Source: Curtobacterium citreum (GTDB lineage Bacteria > Actinomycetota > Actinomycetes > Actinomycetales > Microbacteriaceae). Taken from it: a stretch of 64,000 bases of DNA. The stretch lies in NCBI RefSeq assembly GCF_006715175.1, contig NZ_VFMQ01000001.1:2914001-2978000 (forward strand), given 5' to 3'. How positions within the stretch are numbered: position 1 is the first letter of the stretch; every line of letters starts with the position of its first letter. Shown here in pieces: positions 43,064 through 51,635 of the stretch. The position numbers and the translations under genes were made by a program. The notes under the pieces were generated by a model. That model worked only from the letters and a program-made list of their open reading frames with translations, did not search any database and was not told the origin of the DNA.

Positions 43064-43878
43064 GCAGCCCCTCGCGGGCGGCACCTGGCTGTACTCCGAG
43101 GAGCAGCCGGGCACGACCGGCCTCGTCGACCTGACGGGCCTCGGCTGGCCGGACGCCGAGCGCACCCCGGACGGGCTGCGGCTCGGCGCGACGTGCACGC
43201 TCGCGGCGCTGCTGCGGCTGACCCCGGAGCAACTGGCGCGCCTGGCCGCTCGTCGACCGGTGTGTGAACGCCCTGCTCGCGTCCTTCAAGGTGTGGAACG
43301 CGGCGACCGTCGGCGGCAACGTCGCGACGGCGCTGCCGGCGGGCGCGGTGACGGCGCTGCTCGTCACGCTCGACGCGACGGCCGTGGTGTGGACGACGGA
43401 CGGCGGGGAGCGCCGGGTGCCGGTCGCCGAGCTCGTGACGGGACCGCGCTCGACCACGCTCGCCCCGGGCGAGGTCGTCCGTGCGTTCGACGTGCCGGCC
43501 GCGGCGCTGCGCCAGGAGACCGGGTTCCGCCGGGTGTCGCTCAGCCCGCACGGCCGGACCGGGACGCTCGTCACCGCACGGTGGAGCAGCACCGACCGCG
43601 ACGCCGACACCGGCACCGGTGCCGGCACAGCCACCGGTGCCGGCTTCGTCCTGGTCGTCACCGGCGGCGTCCCGCGCCCGCTCGTGCTGCGCTGGGACAC
43701 CGTCCCGACTGCGGCCGCGGTGGACGCGGTCCTCGCCGGCCACGACGACTGGTACGACGACCCGCACGGCTCCCCCACCTGGCGACGCGGGGTCTCGCGC
43801 CGCTTCGCCGCGGAGCTCGTCGCCGAGGCCGGCGCGACCGGGCACAGCGGCAACCGTCGAGCCGGGGGCGCCCGATGA
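42993..43878 (+). pseudogene. Xanthine dehydrogenase FAD-binding subunit, frameshifted
   Basis: CoxM/XdhB-type FAD subunit of about 290 residues. The frame from ATG 42993 gives the normal N-terminus ([25 protein letters not shown] for FAD pyrophosphate) up to LTPEQLA near 43236; the continuation [34 protein letters not shown] is in the +1 frame from about 43243. One nucleotide is extra (or two are missing) between about 43228 and 43246. From there the second half runs intact to 43878 and overlaps the next gene by ATGA. The shifted frame happens to stay open into the next gene, so a chimeric protein could be made, but a functional FAD subunit could not. Sequencing error or real inactivation are both possible. 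Confidence 0.82.
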
Positions 43879-46664
43879 GGCTCACCGTCGACGGCACCGC
43901 CCTCGAGACCACCCCGCAGCCCGGCCAGGTCCTCCGCACCCTGCTCCGCGAGCACGGCGTGACCGCGGTGAAGAAGGGCTGCGACGCCGGTGACTGCGGT
44001 GCCTGCTCGGTCCTGCTCGACGGCGTCCCCGTGCACTCCTGCATCACGCCCGCCCACCGGCTCGAGGGCCGCACGGTCACCACCGCCGCTGGCCTCGGCA
44101 CCGCCGCCGACCCGCACCCCGTGCAGCGCGCGTTCGCCGAGGCGCCCGGCTTCCAGTGCGGGTTCTGCACCGCCGGGTACGTCGTCACGGCGTCGACGCT
44201 CGACGACGACCAGCTGACCGACCGGCACCGGGCGCTCAAGGGGAACCTGTGCCGGTGCACGGGGTACCGCGCGATCGAGGACGCCCTCGACGGGGTCCGC
44301 AACACCGCCTGCGCCACGGCCGGGGACGCCGTGGGGACCTCGGTCGCGGCACCCGCGGCGATGCGCATCGTCACCGGCGACGAGGAGTACACGCTCGACG
44401 TCCGCCGGACCGAGGCGCTCCTGCACCTCGCGGTCCTCGGCAGCCCGCACCCGCACGCCCGCGTCACCGCGATCGACACGAGCGCCGCCGAGGCGCTCCC
44501 GGGCGTGCACGCCGTGCTCACCCACCGGGACGACCCCGGTGTGCTGTTCTCCACCGGGCGGCACGACTCCCGGCTCGACGACCCCGACGACACCCGCGTG
44601 TTCGACACCGTCCTGCGGTTCCGCGGACAGCGCGTCGCGGCCGTCGTCGCGGAGAGCATCCGGGTCGCCGAGCAGGCCTGCGCCCTGCTCCGGGTCTCGT
44701 ACGAGGTGCTGCCGAGCGTGCACGACGTCGACGCCGCTCGGCGTCCTGGCGCGCCGCTGCTGCACGGCGACAAGACCACCGCCGAGCACCGCATCGCCGA
44801 GCCCGACCGGAACGTCGTCGCCGCCCTGCACGGCGGGACCGGAGATCTGGATGGCGCGCTCGCCGCGTCCGCGGCGACGGTCGAGGGCACGTGGTCGACG
44901 GGTCGCGTCTCGCACGCCGCGCTCGAGACGCACGCGACCCGCGGGTCGCTGGACCGGGACGGGAGGCTCGTGCTGCGGACCGCCACGCAGGTCCCGTTCC
45001 TGGTGCGGGACGAGATCGCGCACGTCTTCGGTCTCGACCCGGCCCGGGTGCGCGTGGTCGCGGGGCGCGTGGGCGGCGGGTTCGGCGGCAAGCAGGAGAT
45101 GCTCACCGAGGACCTCGTGACGCTCGCGGTGCTCCGCACCGGACGGACCGTGCAGTACGAGTTCAGCCGACGCGACGAGTTCACGATCGCGCCGACGCGG
45201 CACCCGATGCGCGTGCGGGTGCGGCTGGGCGCCGACGCGGACGGCCGGCTCACCGCGATGCACGTCGACCAGACGATGGACACGGGGGCGTACGGCAACC
45301 ACGGCGTCGGCGTGATGTTCCACTCGGTCAGCGAGTCGGTCGCCGTGTACCGCTGCCCGGTCAAGCGGGTCGACGCCGAGTCCGTCTACACGAACAACCT
45401 GCCGTCCGGGGCGTTCCGCGGGTACGGCCTCGGGCAGGTCGTCTTCGCGATCGAGTCGGCGATGGACGAGCTCGCGCGCCGCCTCGACCTGGACCCCTTC
45501 GAGCTGCGCCGCCGGAACGTCGTGGTGCCGGGGGACCCTCTCGTCGTCACCGACCCCGACGAACAGGACGACCTGCGCTGGGAGGGCAGCTACGGCCTCG
45601 ACCAGTGCCTGGACCTGGTCGAGGACGCCCTCCGCGCACCCCTGTCCGAGGTCCCCGCGATGGACGGGCCCGTGCTCGACGACTCCGGCGACTGGGCCCA
45701 CGGGACCGGGATCGCCCTCGCCGCGATCGCCACGATGCCGCCCCGCGGACACCACGCGCACGCGTCCGTCGAGGCCAACGCCGACGGCCGCTACCGGATC
45801 GGGGTCGGCACGGCGGAGTTCGGCAACGGGACCACGACCGTGCACACCCAGCTCGTCGCCACGGCGCTCGGCACCACGCCCGACCGGGTCGACGTGCACC
45901 AGTCCGACACCGACGCCGCACGGTACGACACCGGAGCGTTCGGGTCGGCGGGGGTGGTCGTCGCGGGCAAGGCGCTGTACGCCGCCGCGCTCGACCTGCG
46001 CGAGCAGATGACCGGCAGGGCGCTCACGCTCGTCGCGGCCCGGACGCCGCGCGCCGCCGTCGGTCCGCTCGGCCCCGCGGTCGCCGTGCTGCCCGACGGG
46101 GTGCGGGTCGGCGACGAGTTCGTCGGGCACGCCGAACTGCTCGCCGAGGGACCGCTCGTCGCCCACGGCAGCCACGACGGCACCCCGCGCTCGCTGGCCT
46201 TCACGGTGCACGGCGCCCGGGTGGCGGTGCACCGGCCGACCGGTGAGGTCCGCGTGCTCCACAGCGTGCAGGCCGTCGACGCCGGCACGGTCCTGAACCC
46301 CGAGCAGCTGCGCGGACAGGTCGAGGGTGGTGCCGCGCAGGCCATCGGCTCGACGCTGTACGAGGAGGTCGTGCTCGACGACGACGGTCGGGTGACGACC
46401 GACGCGTTCCGCTCCTACCGGGTGCCGAAGATCTCCGACGTGCCGCGCACCGATGTCCGGTTCGCCGTCACCTCGGACCCGCTCGGACCGCTCGGCGCGA
46501 AGTCCATGAGCGAGGCGCCGTACAACCCCGTCGCGCCGGCGGTCGCGAACGCCGTGCGGGACGCCCTCGGCGTCCGGCCGTACCGCCTGCCGATGACGCG
46601 TGACCGGGTCTGGGCGCTCCTCCAGGACGCGGCCGTGGACCGGACCGACGCCGGGGGTGCGTGA
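43875..46664 (+). CDS. Xanthine dehydrogenase, fused 2Fe-2S and molybdopterin subunit
   Basis: A 929-residue fusion of the small iron-sulphur subunit and the large molybdenum subunit, oxidising hypoxanthine/xanthine to urate. Residues 1-140: plant-type 2Fe-2S site Cys36, Cys41, Cys44, Cys56 and the second cluster Cys95, Cys98, Cys126, Cys128 (GFQCGFC, CRCTGY). Residues about 160 onward: molybdopterin domains with [34 protein letters not shown] and the C-terminal [24 protein letters not shown] containing the catalytic Glu. Start overlaps the FAD-subunit stop (ATGA). Substrate is inferred from uricase and XdhC neighbours. Confidence 0.93.
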   Translation: MRLTVDGTALETTPQPGQVLRTLLREHGVTAVKKGCDAGDCGACSVLLDGVPVHSCITPAHRLEGRTVTTAAGLGTAADPHPVQRAFAEAPGFQCGFCTAGYVVTASTLDDDQLTDRHRALKGNLCRCTGYRAIEDALDGVRNTACATAGDAVGTSVAAPAAMRIVTGDEEYTLDVRRTEALLHLAVLGSPHPHARVTAIDTSAAEALPGVHAVLTHRDDPGVLFSTGRHDSRLDDPDDTRVFDTVLRFRGQRVAAVVAESIRVAEQACALLRVSYEVLPSVHDVDAARRPGAPLLHGDKTTAEHRIAEPDRNVVAALHGGTGDLDGALAASAATVEGTWSTGRVSHAALETHATRGSLDRDGRLVLRTATQVPFLVRDEIAHVFGLDPARVRVVAGRVGGGFGGKQEMLTEDLVTLAVLRTGRTVQYEFSRRDEFTIAPTRHPMRVRVRLGADADGRLTAMHVDQTMDTGAYGNHGVGVMFHSVSESVAVYRCPVKRVDAESVYTNNLPSGAFRGYGLGQVVFAIESAMDELARRLDLDPFELRRRNVVVPGDPLVVTDPDEQDDLRWEGSYGLDQCLDLVEDALRAPLSEVPAMDGPVLDDSGDWAHGTGIALAAIATMPPRGHHAHASVEANADGRYRIGVGTAEFGNGTTTVHTQLVATALGTTPDRVDVHQSDTDAARYDTGAFGSAGVVVAGKALYAAALDLREQMTGRALTLVAARTPRAAVGPLGPAVAVLPDGVRVGDEFVGHAELLAEGPLVAHGSHDGTPRSLAFTVHGARVAVHRPTGEVRVLHSVQAVDAGTVLNPEQLRGQVEGGAAQAIGSTLYEEVVLDDDGRVTTDAFRSYRVPKISDVPRTDVRFAVTSDPLGPLGAKSMSEAPYNPVAPAVANAVRDALGVRPYRLPMTRDRVWALLQDAAVDRTDAGGA

Positions 46665-47653
46665 TGTTCGAACTGGCACCGCGCCTCCTGGCCGTGCTCG
46701 ACGGCGGCGACCCCGTCGTCGTCGCGACGGCCGTCGCGATGTCCGGCAGCGCGCCCAGCGGGGTGGGGACGTCGATGGCCGTCCTGCCGGGCGGCCAGGT
46801 CGTCGGGACGATCTCCGGGGGCTGCGTCGAGGGGTCGCTGTTCGTGACCGCCGAGCAGGTGCTCGCGGACGGCGTGCCCGTGCTGGAGCGCTTCGGCTTC
46901 GACGACGACACGGACGACCCCGACGCGGTGTGGGCGCCGGCGCTCCGCTGCGGGGGCCGGGTCGAGGTCCTGGTGCGCCGGATCGTCCCCGGCGACCCCG
47001 TCGTGGACGTCCTGCGACGGGCGGCGTCGGGCGTGCCGACGTCGCTCACGGTCTCGCTCGAGCCCGACACGCTCGGTGCGGTCGTCACCGCGCCGGACGG
47101 GTGCCGCGGCCGGGTGTTCGTCGAGCGCGCCGACGCCCGGCCGCGGTGCATCGTCGTCGGGGCCGTGGAGTTCGCCGTCGCCGTGACGAACGCGGCGGCG
47201 GTGCTCGGGCACGCCGTGACCGTGGTCGACCCGCGGCCGGTGTTCCTGACCGACGAGCGCTTCCCCGCCGCGGACGAGCGCATCGTGGGGTGGCCGACGC
47301 GAGTGCTCGAGGGGCTGCCGATCGACGCGTCGACGGTGGTCGTGGTCCTCTCGCACGACGAGCGGTTCGACGCCGCGGTGATCGACCTCGCGCTCCGCCG
47401 CGGTGCCGGGTACGTGGGGGCGATGGGCTCCCGTGCGACGCACGAACGGCGGACGGCGGAGCTGCGCGCGCTCGGGACGCCGGACCTCGGGCGGCTGCGG
47501 TCCCCGATCGGGCTCGACATCGGCGCGGAGACCCCGGCCGAGATGGCGGTCGCGATCATGGCCGAGGTGATCGCCGTGCGTCGGGGTGCTCCGGGTGGGG
47601 CGCTCGCCGGCGGGGCGGGGCCGATCCACCGGCGGGCGGTGGCGGCGGGCTGA
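46664..47653 (+). CDS. xdhC: XdhC-family molybdenum cofactor insertion protein
   Basis: XdhC/CoxI-type chaperone (329 residues) that delivers sulphurated molybdenum cofactor to xanthine dehydrogenase. N-terminal XdhC domain: VVVATAVAMSGSAPSGVGTSMAV, GTISGGCVEGSLF with the conserved Cys. C-terminal Rossmann domain: RCIVVGAVEFAVAVTNAAAVLGHAVTVVDPR, TVVVVLSHDERFD, GYVGAMGSRATHERR. ATG 46664 overlaps the previous stop as TGATG; a GTG at 46661 would overlap by 4 nt. Last gene of the xdh operon, followed by a direct/inverted repeat element. Confidence 0.93.
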   Translation: MFELAPRLLAVLDGGDPVVVATAVAMSGSAPSGVGTSMAVLPGGQVVGTISGGCVEGSLFVTAEQVLADGVPVLERFGFDDDTDDPDAVWAPALRCGGRVEVLVRRIVPGDPVVDVLRRAASGVPTSLTVSLEPDTLGAVVTAPDGCRGRVFVERADARPRCIVVGAVEFAVAVTNAAAVLGHAVTVVDPRPVFLTDERFPAADERIVGWPTRVLEGLPIDASTVVVVLSHDERFDAAVIDLALRRGAGYVGAMGSRATHERRTAELRALGTPDLGRLRSPIGLDIGAETPAEMAVAIMAEVIAVRRGAPGGALAGGAGPIHRRAVAAG

Positions 47654-47674
47654 GCGGTGGGACGGGGCCGGTCT

Positions 47675-47731
47675 CGGGCGTGCCTGGTCGTTCCGGGCGT
47701 ACCTGGTCGGACGTCCCGCCCAGGTACGCCC
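47675..47731 (+). repeat. Direct-repeat plus inverted-copy element after xdhC
   Basis: CGGGCGTGCCTGGTCG (47675) recurs 19 bp later as CGGGCGTACCTGGTCG (47694). The second copy pairs with an inverted copy: GGGCGTACCTGG (47695-47706) with CCAGGTACGCCC (47720-47731). Same layout as the class C elements but a different sequence. It lies between convergent genes. Confidence 0.8.
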
Positions 47732-47776
47732 GGTCCCGCTCTCCGTCCCGCCCGCTCTGGCGAGCGCCCGCGGGCG

Positions 47777-48472
47777 TCAGTCGTCGCGCACGTACCCGGT
47801 GTCGGGGTCGATCTCCGCGAGGAAGGAACGGAGGTCGCTGCGCATCCGCTCGTCGTCCGCGCACAGCCGGAGGTTCGTGGCAGCGAGCTCGTCGGGCGCT
47901 GGTCCCGGGGCGGAGGACGAGAGCGTCCCGCCGAAGCCGTAGCCGGGGTTCGGCCCGGTCAGCCACGTGACCTGCGTGCTGCTGCCCCGCACGCTGACGA
48001 GGAAGCGCTCGCCGTCGACCTCGAGCTCCCACTCCGCCGGCACCGAGCGCGAGCCGTCGGGCCAGGTCGTCCGCCCACCGTCGTGCCAGCCGAAGGGTCC
48101 GGCGAGCACGGTGAGCCGGGCGTGCTCCCGCGGGTCGGACAGCTGCCATCCGTAGTTCGTGGGGACGACGTGGCTCACACCGTCGACGTCGAGACGCTCC
48201 CGGCTGTCGCCGAGGCCGTCCGTGTGGACCTCCTCGTCCGTCCAGACCAGGAACTGGCTCACCCAGTCGTCGGCGTCCTCCGGTGGTGCGAACAGCCACC
48301 ACTGGGGCGCACCGGTCGAGGGCAGGCGGACCTCGAGCCGAGCCGAGGGAGCTCCCGAGTGCGAGAAGGTCACGCCGAGGACACCGCCCTCGGCCCGGAC
48401 GTCGGAGCACCGGTAGCCGTCCCGTGGCGGAGCGGCCCGGAGCGCGGCGACGATCGCCTGGTCGGTCAGCAC
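47777..48472 (-). CDS. Hypothetical soluble protein (231 residues)
   Basis: No family recognised. The protein has no signal or membrane segment and is rich in Trp, Asp and Gly in the middle (APQWWLFAPPEDADDWVSQFLVWTDEEVHTDG), suggesting a beta-rich fold. GTG 48472 is chosen because the upstream part is Arg/Pro-rich, overlaps a repeat element and lacks coding character; AGGA lies 8 nt before it. Flanked by repeat elements on both sides. Confidence 0.65.
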   Translation of the reverse strand: MLTDQAIVAALRAAPPRDGYRCSDVRAEGGVLGVTFSHSGAPSARLEVRLPSTGAPQWWLFAPPEDADDWVSQFLVWTDEEVHTDGLGDSRERLDVDGVSHVVPTNYGWQLSDPREHARLTVLAGPFGWHDGGRTTWPDGSRSVPAEWELEVDGERFLVSVRGSSTQVTWLTGPNPGYGFGGTLSSSAPGPAPDELAATNLRLCADDERMRSDLRSFLAEIDPDTGYVRDD

Positions 48473-48540
48473 GCTCCGATCCTGCCAGGGCGGTCGCGGC
48501 GGCGGCGGGCTGCGGGGGCGCGGGGCGTCGCCGTCCCGCC

Positions 48541-48625
48541 GAGACGCCTCCGAGCGCGCGAGGCGCCGCCGAATCCGGGGGCGTCTCGCACACCTGGAGG
48601 CGTCTCGTGCATCCCGGGTGTCCCG
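48541..48625 (-). repeat. Direct-repeat plus inverted-copy element after the amidohydrolase gene
   Basis: Read on the minus strand, CGAGACGCCTCC and CGAGACGCCCCC are 19 bp apart, preceded by a degenerate CGGGACACCC unit, and are followed by the inverted copy GGAGGCGTCTC (minus-strand reading of 48541-48551, pairing with 48596-48606). It follows the 3' end of the gene at 48654-49946 in that gene's orientation. Confidence 0.75.
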
Positions 48626-48653
48626 CATCCGGGCGCGTGACGGCCCGCCGCCG

Positions 48654-49946
48654 TCACACCGGCGTGCGCGCCAGGCGCTCCGCGAGCCGCGCCGCGATCT
48701 CGCGCTCGTCCCCCGTCACGAGCCGGTGGTCCCGGACGACCACGCGCCCGCCGACGACCACGTGCTTCGGCCGCCGCCCCGGGGACGCCCAGAGCAGCCC
48801 GCCGACCGGGTCGGCAACGCCTGCGTCCGCGACGCCCGAGACGTCCCACACGCACAGGTCGCCCGCGGAGCCCGCACCGAGGTGCCCGAGCTCCGGGCGT
48901 CCGAGTCCCGCCGCCGACCCCTCGGTCATCATCCCGAGCACCTGCCGTGCCGGGAGCTGCTGCCCGACGAGCGCCGACACCTGCATTGCCAGCCGGCCGT
49001 CGGCGAGCAGGTGCCCCGCGTCGTTGCTCCCGCCTCCGCTCGTCCCGAGGCCCACCGGGATCCCCGCGTCGGCGAGCGCCGCGACCGGGGCGATCCCCCA
49101 CCCCATCGGCACGTCGCACCCCGGCGCGTGCGTCGCGCTCACCCCGGCGTCCGCGAGCCGGGCGACCTCGTCGGCGGTGACGTCGCACAGGTGCGCGATC
49201 GTCACGTCCGGTGCGAGCCACCCCCACTCCTCGAGCAGGTCGAGCGGCCGCCGCCCGTACCGCTCGAGGGCGATGGCGGTGTCAACCTGCTCGTTCGCCT
49301 GGGTCCGCCGGCGCAACCCGTGCTGCGCCGCGACCTCGCCGAGCGCCCGGAAGGTCGCCTCACCGTCCGAGTGCACCCCGGCCGGCCCCACCGCGACCTG
49401 GAGCCGTCCGTCCGGATCCACCCCGCCGACGGCGCGCTCGTGCAGCAGCCGCCCGGCGATCGCGTCCGCCGACGCGGCGGCATGCTCCGGGTCGTCGCGT
49501 GCCGACCCCCGGACGAACACGAGCCGTCCGCCGAGCCCGCGGACGGCGTCGACCGTCGCGCCCGCAAGCACCACGGTGTCGTCGGTGGTCGCGTCCGCGG
49601 GCCAGTTCAGGTGGTGGTCGGCGATCGTCGTGACGCCGGACAGGAGGCCCTCCGCGGCTCCGGCGGACGCGGCCAGTCCGTACAGCTCGGGATCGTGCCC
49701 CGCCCGGGCGTACGCCGCGGCCATCGTCGGGAGCCAGTCCGCCATCGGGACACCGCGCGTGCCCGGCAGCGTCCGGAACGCGGTCTGCAGCAGGTGGTGG
49801 TGGGCGTTGACGAGGCCGGACGTCACGACGCATCCGGACGCGTCGAGCGTGGTCTCGAGGTCGCTGCCGTCGTCGACGACGACGTCACCGTCCCGTTCGG
49901 TGCGGGGGTCGACGAGGACACGGCGGGCACCGGTGACGGTCAGCAT
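48654..49946 (-). CDS. Amidohydrolase-family protein with two substituted metal ligands
   Basis: A 430-residue member of the TrzN/8-oxoguanine-deaminase-like amidohydrolase branch. The first metal motif NAHHHLLQT (His49, His51) and the later AHLCDV His252 are present, and Glu219 of the HxxE motif is kept. The usual strand HTHLAET is replaced by RTQANEQ (metal His to Gln216), and the usual GxDGxASND Asp is Ser303 in GLGTSGGGSND. A standard mononuclear zinc site therefore cannot form as in its relatives. It may be a pseudoenzyme or have changed chemistry. A GlnR-like half-site lies upstream. The neighbouring purine genes suggest guanine or 8-oxoguanine derivatives. Confidence 0.85.
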   Translation of the reverse strand: MLTVTGARRVLVDPRTERDGDVVVDDGSDLETTLDASGCVVTSGLVNAHHHLLQTAFRTLPGTRGVPMADWLPTMAAAYARAGHDPELYGLAASAGAAEGLLSGVTTIADHHLNWPADATTDDTVVLAGATVDAVRGLGGRLVFVRGSARDDPEHAAASADAIAGRLLHERAVGGVDPDGRLQVAVGPAGVHSDGEATFRALGEVAAQHGLRRRTQANEQVDTAIALERYGRRPLDLLEEWGWLAPDVTIAHLCDVTADEVARLADAGVSATHAPGCDVPMGWGIAPVAALADAGIPVGLGTSGGGSNDAGHLLADGRLAMQVSALVGQQLPARQVLGMMTEGSAAGLGRPELGHLGAGSAGDLCVWDVSGVADAGVADPVGGLLWASPGRRPKHVVVGGRVVVRDHRLVTGDEREIAARLAERLARTPV

Positions 49947-49968
49947 GCGACGGTTCTAGCAGCCGCCT

Positions 49969-49984
49969 GTTTCCGGGGCGTGAC
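49969..49984 (-). promoter_or_regulatory. GlnR-like half-site upstream of the amidohydrolase gene
   Basis: On the minus strand GTCAC (49984-49980), six nt, GAAAC (49973-49969), 23 nt before the ATG. Only one a-b pair is visible. Confidence 0.45.
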
Positions 49985-50028
49985 GGCGGATGCCTCGGGG
50001 GTGCCTGTGTACGCTCGCACCAGGTCGG

Positions 50029-50631
50029 ATGGGGGTGGACGACGTGGGTGGTCTCGGGTCGGACGGTGTCGTGGCGCGGTCGATGCTCGGCATCCTCTCG
50101 AAGCGCATCGGCGCGGCGGTGGTCGTGGCCCTGACGATGTCGCTGTCGACTGCTTGTGCAGGAGGAGAACCCGTGGAGTCCGGCGCATCCCTGCACCGCG
50201 GCGTCTCGTCGGACGCCGCGAGACGGTCGGTCACCGACGTGGTGGACCGCACCGCGGCGATCGTCGACGGGGACTGGAAGGTCCTCAGCGGGCCGCGACT
50301 CGGTCTGTGCCCGGGCTCCGACGGGTCCGGCGATGCCGAGGACCCGGGCGGTGTCACGTGGGTGTACATCGCGCAGCGGCCCGGCTCGGACGACCCGGAG
50401 GACGATCTCCGCAGGGTCGAGGCGTTCTGGCAGCGCCTCGGTATCACGACGAAGCGGTACCGCAGCGGTGGCGACGACCCGGACCTCGGGGTGTCCGGAC
50501 GGGGCGGTCCGCTCACCAGCATCGACTTCCTCTCGTCGGCCGAGGGGGGCTACAGCATCGACGGTGGGTCACCGTGCGCGGACGGCGACTTCGGCGAACT
50601 CGCCACGGGCACGCCCTCGCCGGCCCCCTGA
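50029..50631 (+). CDS. Hypothetical exported protein
   Basis: About 200 residues. The segment MLGILSKRIGAAVVVALTMSLSTAC looks like a signal peptide with a weak lipobox, so the true start may be the ATG at 50083; ATG 50029 and GTG 50044 are alternatives, the last with a GGGGGTGG ahead. The mature part, with TDVVDRTAAIVDGDWKVLSGPRLGLCPG and DDLRRVEAFWQRLGITTKRY, resembles actinobacterial small lipoproteins of unknown role. Its 3' end overlaps the convergent BLUF-TetR gene by 82 nt. Confidence 0.65.
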   Translation: MGVDDVGGLGSDGVVARSMLGILSKRIGAAVVVALTMSLSTACAGGEPVESGASLHRGVSSDAARRSVTDVVDRTAAIVDGDWKVLSGPRLGLCPGSDGSGDAEDPGGVTWVYIAQRPGSDDPEDDLRRVEAFWQRLGITTKRYRSGGDDPDLGVSGRGGPLTSIDFLSSAEGGYSIDGGSPCADGDFGELATGTPSPAP

Positions 50632-51635
50632 CCCGTCGCCCATCCCGTCCGCAACTGCTCGGCAGCGGTCGCGAAGGACGTGGCGATGTCCGGGTCGGGG
50701 TCGAACAGGTTCTGGATCCGCAACCCGTCGAAGAGCGCCAGGAGCTGGTGCGCCCCGCGGACCGGGTCGGTGGTCGACGGTTCCCGTCCGGTCGCGACGT
50801 CGTGCGCCAACGCCTGCTGGATCGAGGATCGGAACGCGCGGTAGCTCACCAGGAACGCCTCACCGGCCGCCTCGCCCGGGTCGGCAGCGGGGGCGAGTGC
50901 GGAGACGATGAGGCGGTCGAGTGCCGGGTCAGCCGAGAACGCCACCACGAGCGCACGCAGCCACGGCACCGTCCCCTCGGTCGCGGCGAGCGGGGCGAGC
51001 GGCGTCGTCACCTGCTCGAGCCACGTCGCGAGCGTCGCAGCGAGCAGGTGCGGCGTGGTCGGGAAGTGCGCCGTCACCGTCTCCTCGGACACGCCGGACC
51101 GCTCGGCGACGAGGCCGGACGTGCAGCGAGACGGCCCCACGTCCCGCAGGACGCCGATCGCCCCCTGCAGCACGCGAGTGCGGACCGGCTCGCTCGACCG
51201 ACGGGTCGAGAGCTGCTCGGGCGGGGTCCTGCGGAACCACTCCAGCAGGGCGTGTGCCCGCGAGGTCTCGGCTGCGGGGTCCGCCGGTCGTTCCGGGTCG
51301 AACAGGTCCACGTAGCCCGGGGTCGCGTGCACCGCGGGGTCGTCGGTCCGGAACGCGATCGTCCAGTCGTCGAACGACCGCTCCTCGACCGGGTCGTCGA
51401 GGAGGACCTGCACGTCGACGTTCGCCGGGTCGGCGGCCACCTCGTGCACGCGCTGCCGGACGATGTCGGCGGGGCCCTCGACGATCCCGAGCACGTTCGC
51501 GTCGTGCAGTGCGAGCACCCCCGTGATGCCGAGCTCGGCGTTCCTCGCCCGCTCGACGGAGACGAGGTGAGCGAGGTCGTCGTGACTCAGTCGGCCGGTG
51601 CGTGCGGTCGTGAAGACGAGGCAGCGGAGGGTCAT
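50550..51635 (-). CDS. BLUF-domain protein fused to a TetR-type DNA-binding domain
   Basis: A 361-residue fusion. Residues 1-95 follow the BLUF (blue-light FAD sensor) fold: LVFTTARTGRLSHDDLAHLV, RNAELGITGVLALHDANVLGIVEG, RSFDDWTIAF. Numbered as in PixD-type BLUF domains, the photoactive Tyr at 8 is Phe8 and the Gln at 50 is Gly50, while Asn32 is kept, so the classic light switch is unlikely. Residues 151-210 are a TetR helix-turn-helix (VLQGAIGVLRDVG, TSGLVAERSGVSEETVTAHFPTTPHLL) and 210-330 a TetR-like helical domain. The start overlaps the stop of the SpoIIE-type phosphatase gene (ATGA). Role: probably a transcriptional regulator sensing flavin state or another ligand. Confidence 0.83.
   Translation of the reverse strand: MTLRCLVFTTARTGRLSHDDLAHLVSVERARNAELGITGVLALHDANVLGIVEGPADIVRQRVHEVAADPANVDVQVLLDDPVEERSFDDWTIAFRTDDPAVHATPGYVDLFDPERPADPAAETSRAHALLEWFRRTPPEQLSTRRSSEPVRTRVLQGAIGVLRDVGPSRCTSGLVAERSGVSEETVTAHFPTTPHLLAATLATWLEQVTTPLAPLAATEGTVPWLRALVVAFSADPALDRLIVSALAPAADPGEAAGEAFLVSYRAFRSSIQQALAHDVATGREPSTTDPVRGAHQLLALFDGLRIQNLFDPDPDIATSFATAAEQLRTGWATGQGAGEGVPVASSPKSPSAHGDPPSML

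Noticed and set aside
42993-46664. A single 1,223-residue protein covering FAD, Fe-S and Mo parts
   Set aside because: Residues between about 43246 and 43874 in this frame have no homology; the true FAD sequence is in the +1 frame there, so the apparent fusion is a frameshift effect.
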